Shown here in pieces: positions 11,625 to 24,013 of a DNA stretch of 64,000 nt. The DNA is from Vanilla planifolia. Lineage: Eukaryota > Streptophyta > Magnoliopsida > Asparagales > Orchidaceae. The notes below the pieces were generated by a model. That model was not told where the DNA came from. It did not search any database and saw nothing but the letters and a program-made list of their open reading frames with translations. Made by a program: the position numbers and the translations under genes. The stretch spans positions 25,021,630 to 25,085,629 of the forward strand of contig CM043874.1 in the NCBI GenBank assembly GCA_023846275.1, read 5' to 3'. Numbering within the stretch: the stretch's first letter is position 1; every line of letters begins with the position of its first letter.

Positions 11625-12447
11625 TTTCCCTTGGGGTGGGAAAAACTCAGCTTTGATGAGTAATCTCTGGCCCTCTCATAGTCTTCAAGTGCTCCAGGGT
11701 TCAAACGATGAAGTTCCTCTCGAGATATCCAAGTGTCATCTTCGTTTAACCTGTCTTTCCAATGTACAAGATATTTCTGATATTGTTTATTCCTAGTGTT
11801 AGTAATTTTATCATCAATAATTTTTTCAATCTGCTCACTCGATTTCTTAAAACAGGCCGGTGGACACTCGAGTAGAGGTTCACTCACAAGGGGAGTAGAT
11901 TCAGGCTCAAACGGCTCACTAGGTATTTCAACTGGCTCCTTGTAAGCCACCAAGTCTGAGATATTGAAAGTGTTGCTAACTCCATAATCGTCTGGCAATT
12001 CTAAAGTGTACGCATTCGGGCTAATTTTAGTTATGATTCTAAAAGGTCCGATGCCTTTTGCATGCAACTTTCTTAATGTTCCTGGAGGAAACCTCTCAGG
12101 CCTCACACGTATCATGACAAAATCTCCCACAGAAAACTCCTTGTTCTTTCTATGTGCATCAGTCAATTTTTTATGTGTTTCATTGCTTAGATTAATTTTT
12201 TCTTTTATACTTTTATGAATATTTCTTATATGTTCGGCAAATTCTATGGCTGATTCTGATGAACGAGTATGTGTAGGTAAAGGAATTAAGTCTATAGGAC
12301 TATGGGGCTTATAACCGTTATAGGCCTCGAACGGGCTTATTCCAACTGTCCTATTGACTGAGCTATTATAAGCATATTCTATTCTTGGTAAAAGTAGGTC
12401 CCAATTTTTAACGTTATCACCAACTAAACTTCTTAATAAGTTTCCTA
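11576..12447 (-). pseudogene. Integrase C-terminal region with chromodomain (Ty3)
   Basis: Open on the minus strand from about 12,447 to the stop at 11,576. It begins inside the integrase (RSLGNLLRSLVGDN, then NWDLLLPRIEYAYN), continues through ISPFEAYNGYKP and the GPFRIITKISPNAYTLELP module, and ends in a chromodomain (EKIIDDKI, YLVHWKDR, DDTWI) that would direct integration by binding modified histone tails. The DDE catalytic core is missing, so no integration activity is possible. A one-base deletion near 12,450, at the NRSLG codons, puts it out of frame with the upstream protease. The last codons lie inside the 3' LTR. Confidence 0.88.
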
Positions 12448-13900
12448 AACTTCGTTGACAACTTCAGTTTGTACTTTTTTAACTGTTAATGCCCATATTA
12501 CTAATCCATTAGTGAATTCACGCATGGCTTCTCCTTTAGATATGATATGAATTTTTTTACTCTTAATTTGATTTGTCTTCTTGATAGGTTGAACTTTATC
12601 CTTGGGAGGGGATGGGTATAGTTTAATCTTTTGTCCATTATGCGTAAAGATGCATGTATTGGATTTCCCTGTTAATAAAGCATCGTGGTCATAAAGCCAT
12701 GGTCTCCCTAATATGATGCTTCCTACTTGCATTGGAACTATGTCACAAACTATATCTTCTGAATATTGTCCAAATGCTAAAGGAACTACACATTGTACTT
12801 TAACTGGAATAGATGTCTCGTTAATCCATGAGACAGTGTAAGGGTGGGGATGTGGGGTCGTAATTAGGCCAAGTTTGGTCACCGAATCTGTAGAAATGGC
12901 ATTAATACTGCTCCCACTATCGATTACTACTTTGCAAACCTTTTCTCCTATTTTAATAAAAGTATGAAAGATTGCAGTTCTTCTCCAGTCTTCACTAATT
13001 TTTGGTTGAGTAAGGGTGCATCTGACTACAGCTAGAGCTTCTTCCCCTGGGTTGTCTTCTTCATCTTCATAATATTCATTAGCAAGATCACTATCTGGGT
13101 TGTATTCTGTTATCTCCTCGGTGTCTATTTCAGGTTCCTCACTTTCACCTTCTCCTAGGTAGTTTATCCTGGTGGGACATTGGGCTGCTACATGTCCTTT
13201 TCCATTACATTTATAGCAAGTTATTTCTTTAGGTCTTGTGGTAGTTGGATTGGGTTTTATGACGATAGAAGGCTGGGTACGGCTAGTAGATGATCCATTA
13301 TTAGAGTATTTAAGTATAGGTTTGGGTTCAAACTTCTTTGTAGGATAGGTCTTTTGTAAGCGCTCTATTTCACTAGTTATTCTATAGGCTTCGGGTAGGG
13401 ATTCTACGCCACGAATTAAAAGTCTTCTTTGTAGATCTTTCCTAAGTCCAGCACGAAATCGGGAGAGAGTCATAGATGGGTCTTCATCTATTCCACATCT
13501 GAGATGATATTCATCGAATTTGGCAATATATTCATTTATTGATTTTCCTCCTTGTGTGTGACGTTGCCATTGGTCCAATAATTGATTTTTATAAGTTCTT
13601 GGAACATATTTCTGCCTAAGGGCTCTTTTAAGTTCATTCCAAGTTTCAATTGGCGGCGAGTTTCTTTGAAAATTATCATTATCTACAGCTTCCATATAGA
13701 GTCTTGCTTGCTTAGATAATTTCATTTTAGCAAATAATGTCTTTCTATCTTCAGTAAGTCTAAACCATTGAAAATATTTGTCTATAGCAGCTTCTCATTC
13801 TAAATATTCTTTAGGGTTAAGGGAACCTTCAAAACTAGGGATTTCGAATTTGATTGATCTGAGTAATTGGTCATTGTCATTTTCGATCCGGTTTCTGTGT
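12445..13900 (-). pseudogene. Ty3 gag (C-terminal part) and aspartic protease
   Basis: Continuous with the gag start at 14,175 apart from two stops (TAA at 13,921 and TGA near 13,795, the latter in EWEAAIDKY-type context). From residue 1 of the longest frame (13,725): Retrotrans_gag core (WNELKRALRQKYVPRTYKNQ, RFRAGLRKDLQRRLL), a CCHC zinc knuckle (CYKCNGKGHVAAQC), an acidic linker, then a retropepsin-like protease with VIDSGSSINAIS as active site and IILGRPWL as the flap-side motif. The frame runs directly into QTEVVN, an integrase motif, marking the deletion joint. Confidence 0.9.
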
Positions 13901-13920
13901 CTATGTGGGGGTATTGTTGA

Positions 13921-14175
13921 TTAATAGTCGCTTCCTTCTTCTATTATCTCTGGTTCCATTCTACGTTGTTGTGTCGGTGTGACTCTAAGTCTAGGGGGTT
14001 GTAGTATTTCTTCTTCAGTAATTTCTGGTTCCACTTGATTTCGTTCTAATCGATTGAGTCTTGCATTTGTTTGAGTTGATAGTTCCTGTATAGCTAATTG
14101 CATTTGTCGCATCTGTTCCATGAGTTGTTCAAATTGATTATCCATTGTATATTCCCTACCAGATCTAGTTCGCAT
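13921..14175 (-). pseudogene. Ty3 gag N-terminus
   Basis: Opens with MRTRSGREYTMDNQ 56 bases downstream of the primer site, followed by a helical segment (FEQLMEQMRQMQLAIQEL) that could oligomerise. It stops at TAA 13,921, but the same frame continues as gag beyond the stop, so it is the broken start of the gag-pol frame rather than a separate gene. Confidence 0.85.
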
Positions 14176-14230
14176 AAACGTTTTCGTAAAGTGTGTGTGT
14201 GCAGCTCACAAAGTAACCGAATAACCGTTT

Positions 14231-14242
14231 GCTCTGATACCA
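14231..14242 (-). other. Primer binding site (initiator Met-tRNA)
   Basis: TGGTATCAGAGC on the minus strand, four bases after the LTR terminus CATCA. This is the standard complement of the plant initiator Met-tRNA 3' end and fixes the element's direction and LTR boundary. Confidence 0.95.
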
Positions 14243-14246
14243 AATG

Positions 14247-15284
14247 TGATGTAGGACTAGACGAAATTTGCTTAGTTAGAAAATTCGTGACTGATGCACA
14301 ACAAAGAGCAGGGCCGTCACCCTAAGGGACACACACCGAAATACGATGAGGGTTGAATGCAAAGGCACCAACCAATGAATCCTAACTAAACTTAGGATCG
14401 ATAGCGGCTAAGAAGTCGCTAAATCGATTACGGCTACACACTTTCAAACACGCAGAAATAGGGAGTACTTAGATTGGTTAAGTACCAGTTGAAATTAAAA
14501 TATAATTTATAGTAAAAGTTGCACTTCGCAGAATGAAAATATATTGAAGACAAATTAATAATCTAGGAATGGAAATTACTCGTAAAAAGGAAGACGAGGA
14601 AAAACAAAAACTTCACTTGAAGATGGTTGAGCGGTGAAGGAAGATGATAGACTGGAGTGGCGTCTCACCACTTGGACCTCGCGTCCCTCCTCCCAGTATC
14701 AGAGCTTTGACGAGTCGACACGCCAAAGACACTCAAAGCACTCACGAACTCAGAATGGAAGCAAAGAACACTCAAAAGCTTGCATTAACTATTCAATATC
14801 CTTACAACAGAAGAGGACTTTCCCTTATATTGGAATCCATAAGGGTACAAAAGACATTTAACTCATAACATGGGAATACTAAAGGACACATTGGTAAATT
14901 AAAAGTCACCTAAAAATTACAAACCGACTCCTAAAATTCTGAGAAAAATAATGAAAATTAAGTTTATTTAACCCTAATTTCCGATGGCTGGAGGCGCGGC
15001 GACGGCGCGTGTCACAGGTCGCAGGTCGGTGCGGGCTGGCGTGGGTCGGCGCGGGTCATCTGGGTAGCTTGGGTAGGCGCCTGGCGGGACAAATGCACCG
15101 CGGTTCGGGCAAACCTGGATCCGGTTCGGGCACGAACGGTTCGAAACAGCGGCGGGCAGTTCACTGTGGCGGAGGTGGCAGTCGGTGGCAGGAATAGTGA
15201 TTTTGACCTCTTTTTTTTTTTTTTTTTGTACAAGATCAGATCCTTGGACGTCGAAAGTCCTTCTCGAACATGATGTTCTCATCA
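14247..15284 (-). repeat. 5' LTR of the Ty3 element
   Basis: A 1,038-bp LTR from TGATGTAGG to CTCATCA in plus-strand reading. It is about 40 bp shorter than its partner, mainly because of one deletion in the GC-rich stretch near 15,000. It still carries the short copy of the polyprotein tail (FEKDFR) at 15,240-15,284, as expected if the coding end lies inside the LTR. Confidence 0.92.
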
Positions 15285-16899
15285 TCCTCATTATAAAATT
15301 TGTTGCCATAAGCAATCTATAAGGTACTTAGAATAATTTAAGTGTAATGACATGGGTTAGCAATTTTTGTAAATTTGTGTATAAATAAGTAACATTTGTG
15401 CATGAGTTTGTATTGAAGCACGTATTATATAACAAAGTTAATATTTTGAATTTTTAAAGATACTAAAATAAAATAACATTTTTTTAGTTTGCTTAGAAAG
15501 ACATGTAAGATGCAAACTTAGAGTATGAATTTGAGTATATAATTGTATAAAGCTACATGCAAGGATTTTACTAGTATTAGTTTGGTAATTTTTTAGAGAT
15601 TTAATGCATTTATCATAAATTTTCTATGAGAAAATAATTAAAATAATAAAATTTTATATTTCAGCATTGGGATTAAGTAAAGTTGTTCGATTAAATTTGT
15701 AAAAATCTATCTTTACCTCCTTAGCAATTGGATAAACATGAAAAAAACCCAAAGAAGTAGGAAAAAAGGCCAAAGAAGCAATAAAAAAAATGAGAAGAAA
15801 AGTATAAGAAGATGATTGTTATGACATCCTTGTGTTATTATATTCTGAATATATCACTCTATAATATTGTAGTTATGTTTTGAGCATGTATTTAGTCTAG
15901 TCATTAAGTAAATTTTATATTTCAAAGTTAAAATAAAAAAAATATATTTTAAACTCATTTTAAAAATTATGAGTTTTTATAAAGTTATTCTAAATGTTAA
16001 AATAAGTAGATTTATGCTAATTAGAAAAAACTAATTAGTCTTTGCGTTACAATTTTTGAAGCTCAAATAAATTTATAGTAAATTATGGAAATAGAATTGA
16101 GGATTTAAGAAATATATATAATTATTTTATTATACAAGTAGCCAGGTCAGTGCGTTTCATGTCATTCCCTTTTAACTACATAAAAGACAATTAGGAAGAG
16201 AGTGAAAACTTTAAGAAAGGAAAAATTCATATGAGAGGAACTTAGCGTTAAATAGATAGAGAGAGAAAAATAGTAAGAGTAAAATTATACAATTAGATAG
16301 AGGAACCACAAAGCATTGGACAAAAAAATTCTATAAACATTGACCCAAGGGAACCTAACAATACTGACCAAATAATCAGACAAAACATCAAGCTTAAGGA
16401 CCCAACCATAATCGTCAAAAGATTGATACAAGATCAAATCCAACGTCTCAACAGCGAGATAAAACAAAAGTTCAAGTGTAAGAGTTTTATAACTCAATTA
16501 AAATTACAAAGAAGCATATTAAAACATTATAAAATACTATAGATTAAACATACAATTTAACTTAATGTTTCTACAAGAAAGAATGTTATGAGAGAGCTCA
16601 AGCATGATATACAACTTAGCTCAATATGATTATAAACATGAATGAATGTTGTGAAAGATCAGAAAACCTTTAAGAATATATCATTTATTTTCCTCTCAAG
16701 TTCAAATTAATGTTTAAATAAATCTTGTTATTAAATATATGCAAATTAATCGTTAACATATTATGTATGTTTGAACGCCATTATATAAGTATTACTAAGC
16801 ACTCTAATGACTTTAAACACTCTCTAATAGCTAAATAAAGCTTTCTAAAAAAATCATTTAAATTAGTCATTACTCACAATTCTTAAAATAGTAATATTA
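15285..16899. other. AT-rich DNA, nothing recognised
   Basis: Low-complexity AT-rich sequence with no protein-like frame on either strand. Short open frames such as 16,285-16,497 minus lack domains. Confidence 0.5.
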
Positions 16900-16979
16900 T
16901 CCAATCTAAGGATTGTATTGTATGATATGAATAATTGAACTAATAGTTTTATCATTCTGACTAGTTTAACTAGATCATC

Positions 16980-17400
16980 TTATTGTTAATAAATAACCAT
17001 TCTTATATGATAAGACATTCATACATGAATGAAATGCATAACTCGTCACTTCCTTCAAATTCAAGTTGAATCTTAGTTTTTTAAAGATCATATATTACAA
17101 CAACAATAATCATACTTGTATGAAGTCATTTTCATGTACTTTCTATAAATACGTTAACATATAAATATGATTAGAAAAATCATATTGCATGAAGCATTTT
17201 AGCTGTCATAATTTTCATCATTAACTTTTATCTTTCTATTAAAATAAGATCATACTTATATGATAATAAAATCATACTTATATGATAAGAAAATTATACA
17301 TGTATAAAAGTTAACTCTTATCAACTTTTTTATTAAATGAAATTATGCTCATACAATATAAAAGATCATACTTATAAGATAAGACAAATTATAGGTTAAA
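16980..17400. repeat. Scattered ATCATACTTATATGAT palindromic motif
   Basis: The near-palindrome ATCATACTTATATGAT occurs at about 17,249 and 17,270, with variants near 17,003, 17,110, 17,364, 19,020 and 19,208. Spacing is irregular, so this is not a satellite. It is probably part of the same LTR-like family seen at 4,380-6,060. Confidence 0.4.
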
Positions 17401-17819
17401 TTAATTCCATCATAATGAATTATTTTTGAAAGCATTTAATCACTCATACTCAAATTTATTAAATCATAGTACCTCAAGTAAATTATTATATGTATTACAT
17501 TCATTAATAAGTTGTCTCCATCTGGTCTTCTCCTTAATTACTCTAATATTTTGTTTCTCTTAGTACAAATCACAATTAACATCAAAACATGCTAATAAGG
17601 ACCATGGTCAAAGACTAAATGTAGTAAATTATGAGAGTGTAATATCCATAATAAGACATGAATTATATAAATTCTAAACTTAAGCAAATTTTAACTAAAC
17701 TCAAACTATTTCACAATATATAGTAATAGAGGAACCTTTTTTTATTAAATATTAATTGCTCTTATAACACTTGTTTTAAGTAATATTGTTAGACTTTACA
17801 AAACTAGTTGTATTTATAG

Positions 17820-19935
17820 AACAAGTATAGTGTACACAAAGACTTTGAATTGGTTCGATTCAAAATCACATTTTCATCCACCATCATCCAAATGGCTACA
17901 AATTTACTAAATACTAAATAAAAATATATAATAACTATTCAATAAAAGTTTATAATACCAAATTAATAAAAATTTATAACACCAGCTTGATAAAAGTATG
18001 TAATACTAGCTTGATAAAATCCTACACAAAGACTTAATAAAAGCTAAGACATTCGCTAAATAAAAGCCTATGAAAAAAATTAAATAAAGGTCACAATAAT
18101 AGGATAATCCAACCAAATAAAATTCAATATAATAATTTTTTTAAAAATAATTGAACAAAAGGCGCACTACTTGAATTAATGAAAAATATACAATGATGGT
18201 TAATAATCTTGTAAAAGAGAATGAAATAGATATAATTCAAAATAATAATGCACAATTCAACTTAAGAATAATAAGAAATACTAAGATGAGTGTTTTTAAG
18301 CTAAATATCATGATTTTATACTTTCATATTCTTAGAAAATGATGAATCCAATTAAGCTTTATTATAAGAATTCTCTAATCAAGTATTAGTTTTCTTCATC
18401 ATATTTGGATGTATTTATACACTCTTAAGAGTACTCTTAGATAACTTCAAAACTTATTTAAATGGCTATATTAGAAATCAATCAAATTATTAGTTATTCA
18501 TCTCCTGAACTAATCGTACTCTACTATTCATGTGATTATAAAAATATGATACACCACTGTAACATCGTCCAACCAATTGTTAACATCTAACTAGTCCCTT
18601 TTTTTCTACACAAATGGATTATACAAATACAATGAAACTTTGTATGCTACAACTATAATAAAATTGTATATCTAAATTTTAAGCTCTCAAAGAAATATTA
18701 TATGATACCAGATTGATACTATGATAGATCCTATGACAATTATTTATATTAATCATGAGGTATAATGTTAGTATAATAAAGAGTTATATGACTATGATAC
18801 AAATCTATCTAATATATGATTAAGTTTTAATACTAAACCCTTGGGTGAAATAATATCATAAAAGTTCAACAAAAATCAATATGTTTCACAATTTAAGTCT
18901 TGATCTATTATTAAAGCTATAAATGAATTATATAATTATGATGAATATCATTATATTATACAAAGACCATCAACTCCACCAATCTGTTAAGATAACATGT
19001 GATGTACTCGTACAATATGAAGATCATACTTGTATGGTACAAACTCCAATTATTGTCATTCCAAAATTTGATCACTTGTTTGATCATCTTAATGAATATA
19101 TATTATCATTATGAAAGGTAATATTATGATATATGAAAGATAAAAACTTTTAAAACTTAAAATACATCTCTAAGGTGGACCATTAATACGTTTTTATGAC
19201 AATATAATCATACTTATATGAACAGTGAAAAAAAGTCATATTTTGTAGGATCATTCTATACTAGTTCTTTATCTGATCCTACATAATATCTAGTTCTATT
19301 ATACGATGTGTAATAGTGTATAACTTTGATTAATATTAAATATGTAATTCTCATTCTTTTCACATTTCTTTTCAATTTTAACATGATTTGATATTGATGA
19401 ATGATGCAACTTATTAAGAATGTAATATTCTAAGGCATAAAATATATAAGAAATTAATTTACATAAAATACATGTCTTGAACTAAAAACTTTGTGAATTA
19501 AATAATTTATTTAAAAAATATTTAAACACTCGCACTCATAATTCATTCAATCCTAGATATCTTTAAAAAATTATTATGAGTTTTATCATTCTAATTACTA
19601 AAATAAAGTGACTCAATAGAGATCTTTTTTTATGTTACTTAAGCATGTATTTCTTCTAGTGCTAGTTATAGTTATCACCCAAACATTTTTAGCTCATTAA
19701 ATCAATTGATCAAACTCTTTACATGAACAACTTACATGCTCTTAAAAAGTATGATCTAAAATCAAAACTTATGAAAAATATTAATAAATATAACATAATT
19801 ATTTTGCTATTATCAAATAAATTATACAATAAACAACTAATATAACACAAAATTTTACTTAATTTACTTATGTAATATTGAGACGTATGATCTAAAATAA
19901 CAAAAATATTAATTAAATAATATAATAGTTTTGCC
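17820..19935 (-). repeat. LTR-like relic, second copy of the 4.4-6.1 kb family
   Basis: A minus-strand TATA-like site (plus TGTATTTATACAC near 18,411) and the right-hand portion (about 19,700-19,820) match the block at 4,380-6,060. The segment at 19,765-19,930 is itself partly duplicated (two GTATGATCTAAAAT copies about 135 bp apart). Boundaries, primer site and target duplications were not found, so the class is unresolved. Confidence 0.33.
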
Positions 19936-22574
19936 ATCAAATTAGTGGTATAAAGATCAAAAGATCAATAAGCATGATTGCTTGTGTTATTTCAATTTTA
20001 TATATTAGATTATCATGCTATTACATACTTTTTAATTTGATCATGTGGTTTTTCTAAATTTTTAATAATTTGTGTGAGTTATATATAAAATTTGCTTAGT
20101 AAGCTTATGTGATAAGCTCAATCATTTCTTTAGCTTAAATACTATATATGATAATGATATGTATTATGGGACTCTATGAAAAAACTAAAAGAAAGGAAAT
20201 AGTCTTAAGGTTTTTGTATTTATTATTTTATGATGATTATAATGAGATTAAGTTATTATATCATTTAATCTATTTTATACATGTATAATTTATTTACTCA
20301 TTATAAAAATTATTTAAGTTTTTGATTAAATTCACTATAATAACTTCCTTTCAAAATAAGAATAGGTTTTAAAACATCAAAATTATCTTTTACAGATATA
20401 TATAAATATTATAGCTTTTTACACTAAAATAAATTAAAATACTTTAAAATAAATAAATGGCTAATTAATATTTTTTAATTTTAACATATAATTATAAATA
20501 AGAAAATTAAGAATGCTATATATTATTACTCTATATGATCAATATTTTATTTTATTGTACAAAATTTATAAGTTATCATTAATACCACTTAAAGAGAAAT
20601 CAATTTTTTTCATATACATTTGAACCTTTAAAACTTTTTATAGTCTATTCATTAGAATCTATCACACTTGAAATTAAACTAATATTAGAATGTAAGCCTT
20701 TCAATCTTGATTCATATAAGATCATTTTTTGTACTTAAACTGAATTATTAGAAGAATCAAATAAATATATTTTATTTTTACAATTTTTTGTTCCTATTTT
20801 TAGCTCCATATTTAAACGTACATATATTTTTTATCTATATATAGATTTTTTTGATAGATTTGATTTTATTATGCATAAAGTGTTTAATCTAATTTTTACT
20901 ATAAAAAGCATATTTATTTGTTGAGGTATATCAAGATCACTTGTTTCATTTACAAAATTAAGTAATAAAGGACTTACTCAACTCGATGTTCTGAGATTTT
21001 ATATGATTTGATATACAGATAAAAAGAGTATATACATAACTAAATCATCTAACTTTTCATGCAATCAAGCTATTTAATGTCTTAATTTTTTAGAATAACT
21101 TATACAAAATGATACCAAGTTTGATGAAGATTTAATTAGAGTATAACTTTGTATGACAAAGTTTCTCTTAATAGATTGGACAGATGCATGATATATTGAA
21201 TCAAGTTGATAATGATGAGCTGATCTTATGACTTATGTAAATCATTTTCTTTTTATTTCTTGTTTTTAGTTTATTTTGACTATAATGTATTATATATAAG
21301 ACTTTTAGGAGTTTTTAGTAATTGTTTTTATATATTTTGTTATATTTTTAATTTTTTTTATTATTTATGATAGTTTTGTTATTTTATTTTTGAGTTTATA
21401 TTTTATTTTGTACTTTTATAAATATTTTTTTGAATGAAATGAAGAATAGAAGATTTTAGTTTAGTTTTGTGTTCCCTAAAGACTATGATTTTTCCTTATG
21501 TATGCATGTGCAAACCCTTCTCCAATGTTGTCTCAACCTAACATCCATTACAAATATTAATCTTTCTTACCTTAATTTCTTAATTACCCAAGCCCTTTGC
21601 ACACCCTCTATGGTTTAACATCTTTTTTAGCATGCTTTCTTCAGCAATTATTTCTTAAATATAATCCAAAATCAACCTTAAACTTTTTTTTCTCCCTCTT
21701 TTAAGATAAAAAAAGAATTAATGTTTGTAAATAAGAAAATTCTCCTTTCTCAACCCTCTTTAACATTGCCTCTAGGGGTAACACACTAGCGAATAAGAAG
21801 GGAAATAACTCGAGGCTAAGAATAATAAGGTGATATGGGACACTCTTGCTTCAAACTATTTTTCCCATAATATAAAAAAGAGTTAGCCCCAACGATCCAA
21901 ACCTTGTAATGGGAACCTCAAATAGATTTTATAACTCTAACACACCATTCTCTTAGAAAACCAAAATACAAATATACGTTTAAGAGAAAATGACTAATAT
22001 ACCTAATCATATGTCTACTTCATATCCACTTTAAATGTCATCGAGCCATTAATAAAGATAGACTTTTCCTTCTTGTGGAAGAGCAATTGGGTTAAGATAA
22101 ATTTATTGTTATTTAAATGGCCTTCTTATTTTATGTCTTAATGGGACCATAGATGTAGCAAATAAATACTTTTTTTTTAGATCTTACTTCTTTTTCTCTT
22201 TCTTAAAACCCAATTCATTAGACTTTTGTGACAACAATCAACTCAAATAGAACATTAGGAAGGGTAGCAATAATGGATGAGAGAAATGACAACTAATCCA
22301 GATAACATAGATAAGTACTCGACAATCAATGAAAGCCTTATTTGAATTAAACTAAGATGTTGTTATGCCAAAAAAAAAAAAATCAAGAGGCATGTTTTAT
22401 ACTAAAGAGAAGCAAACAACTAAGTGCTTGTTTTCATTAGCTTTTAAATTAATTTTTTTTTTAATTTTGTCATATGTAATAAATTTTAAACCTAAGACGG
22501 AAAAATGAATATAATACAAAAACTTGAAGACATTAATATCAAGTAATGGAGAATGATTAATAATGCTTTCTTTA
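19936..22574. other. AT-rich intergenic DNA
   Basis: Very AT-rich sequence with poly-A/T runs. No coding frames, transposon ends or RNA genes could be supported. It forms the upstream intergenic region of SUFE1. Confidence 0.5.
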
Positions 22575-22596
22575 AATATATATATATATATATATA
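22575..22596. repeat. (AT)n microsatellite
   Basis: Eleven AT units about 150 bp before the SUFE1 start codon, within its likely promoter or leader. Likely to be length-variable. Confidence 0.9.
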
Positions 22597-22747
22597 ACGG
22601 TGTGTTCTGTCTGTCATTTTAATTTTATTATTGTGAAATTATTAATTGTCGTCTCTCGTGATAAATGTTTCTATCTTTTTTATTATTTCTAATTATTCCT
22701 CCTTTCTCCTCTTTCCCGCACAGTCTAGCTGTCATCCTTGCTCGCTC

Positions 22748-24013
22748 ATGTCCTCGCTCTCAGCCTCCTTCCGTTTCGCCATTCCAAAGTTCTCTCAAAA
22801 TCATGGATTCAAGCCCCTCTCTCCTATCTCTAAAACCCTACTTGTGGCTCCCCATGCCTTCTCCTCCATGGTTTGCTTTCCCATCTCATTCCAACGCCTC
22901 GCCGGTACACCTCCAGCCTCCTCAGAATCCATGTTCCGGGCCGGATCCCATCCTCAGAACCATCAAAGGGATTCAGGCTCCGATAATTCTTCAGATGAGG
23001 CTATCATAAGCCTCCTCCCGCCCGCGCTCCGCGAGATCGTGTCGCTCTTCCAGTCCGTGGATGACAACATGGCCAAGTATCAGCAGCTTTTACATTATGG
23101 CAAAGAACTGCCCCCCCTTGATCCCCGCTTCAAGAACAACAATTACCGCGTCTCCGGATGCGTGTCCCAGGTATGGGTCCGCGCTTTTCCTGATCCTGTC
23201 GACTCTTCTGCTGTTCGATTTGAAGCTGATTCCGATGCCATAATCACCAAAGGCCTTGCCGCCCTCCTTGTCATTGGACTCTCCGGATCGACTCCCTCAG
23301 CGATTGCTTGCGTTCCTCCAGAATTCATTCGCCTTCTTGGTCTGCAGCATAGTCTTTCTCCGTCGAGAAACAATGGTTTTCTTAATATGCTGCACCTTAT
23401 GAAGAAGAAGTCCCAGGAAGTTCATAATTCTATATGTGTGGATTATTGGGACGATGAAGATAAGAACTTGTCCACAAATGTTAATGGTTGGCGGCCATTA
23501 GATTATGCGGCATCCAAGGAGAAAATGGATGGTTTCAGTCCTCGTGCAGGAGGAGATTCTTTATTGATGGACAAAGATTTGAACTTTATCCCTGGGAATA
23601 TAGGTGGAGAAGAGGGACTTCTGTGTGATGAAGCTGGTTCAAATACTGTTTTAGTTGGGCATGTAGACGATGAAGATGACTCTTCACTTGTTGATGGAGA
23701 GGTGAGTGATTGTTCTTCTAGTTTGACTGGTGGCACTGGAGGAAGAGGGGAAAGGATTAAAATGTTATTGGAAGGGGCTTTATACCCTGTAGAGTTGGAC
23801 ATTGAAGACGTATCTCATCTTCATGCGGGGCATGCAGGAATTGAAGGAAGGAGTGGAGAAACCCATTTTAATGTTCATGTGGTTTCGAAGGAATTTGAAG
23901 GGAAGAGCATGGTGAAGAGGCATCGTCTGGTTTTTGATTTGCTCCAGGAAGAGTTGCAAAGTGGATTGCATGCCCTTTCTATTGTTGCCAAAGCACCATC
24001 TGAAATCAATTAA
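22748..24013 (+). CDS. SUFE1: Plastid SufE-like cysteine desulfurase activator with BolA domain (SUFE1 type)
   Basis: A single open exon of 421 codons. SUFE1 stimulates the plastid cysteine desulfurase NFS2 and accepts its sulfur for Fe-S cluster assembly; in plants the same polypeptide carries a BolA domain that can partner with monothiol glutaredoxins. The first in-frame ATG is 22,748; the frame stays open upstream but has no ATG. Residues 1-80 are rich in Ser, Pro and basic residues and fit a transit peptide. The SufE domain spans about 86-222, with the sulfur-accepting Cys138 in the SGCVSQVWV motif and KGLAALLV further on. An acidic Ser/Gly-rich linker (about 225-332) precedes the BolA domain at 333-417 (RIKMLLEGALYPVELDIED, HFNVHVVSKEF, RHRLVFDLL). 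The SufE-plus-BolA order is that of Arabidopsis SUFE1 from family knowledge. No lesion is visible. Confidence 0.95.
   Translation: MSSLSASFRFAIPKFSQNHGFKPLSPISKTLLVAPHAFSSMVCFPISFQRLAGTPPASSESMFRAGSHPQNHQRDSGSDNSSDEAIISLLPPALREIVSLFQSVDDNMAKYQQLLHYGKELPPLDPRFKNNNYRVSGCVSQVWVRAFPDPVDSSAVRFEADSDAIITKGLAALLVIGLSGSTPSAIACVPPEFIRLLGLQHSLSPSRNNGFLNMLHLMKKKSQEVHNSICVDYWDDEDKNLSTNVNGWRPLDYAASKEKMDGFSPRAGGDSLLMDKDLNFIPGNIGGEEGLLCDEAGSNTVLVGHVDDEDDSSLVDGEVSDCSSSLTGGTGGRGERIKMLLEGALYPVELDIEDVSHLHAGHAGIEGRSGETHFNVHVVSKEFEGKSMVKRHRLVFDLLQEELQSGLHALSIVAKAPSEIN

Larger units (their letters stand above)
10547..15284 (-). mobile_element. Ty3/gypsy chromodomain LTR retrotransposon, internally deleted
   Basis: Complete insertion of 4,738 bp. 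Both LTRs begin TGATG and end CATCA, and the 5-bp TCCTC at 10,542-10,546 is repeated at 15,285-15,289. Transcription runs on the minus strand: LTR (14,247-15,284), primer site complementary to initiator Met-tRNA, gag, protease, then a jump to the integrase C-terminus and chromodomain, then LTR (10,547-11,624). RT, RNase H and the integrase catalytic core are absent, so the internal region is only 2.6 kb. Gag carries two stops and there is a frameshift at the deletion joint. Any mobility would have needed enzymes from a complete relative. The chromodomain places it among the chromoviruses, a plant Ty3 lineage. Confidence 0.93.

Noticed and set aside
10934-14868. Paired 75-codon frames at 10,934 and 14,634
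   Set aside because: They occur twice because they are in the two LTRs of the Ty3 element. Not independent genes.
22646-22747. Upstream in-frame extension of SUFE1
   Set aside because: It opens at TTG, has no ATG, and adds a hydrophobic stretch unlike a transit peptide. The first ATG is 22,748.
23143-23971. Minus-strand frames inside SUFE1
   Set aside because: Antisense shadows of a clear coding exon.
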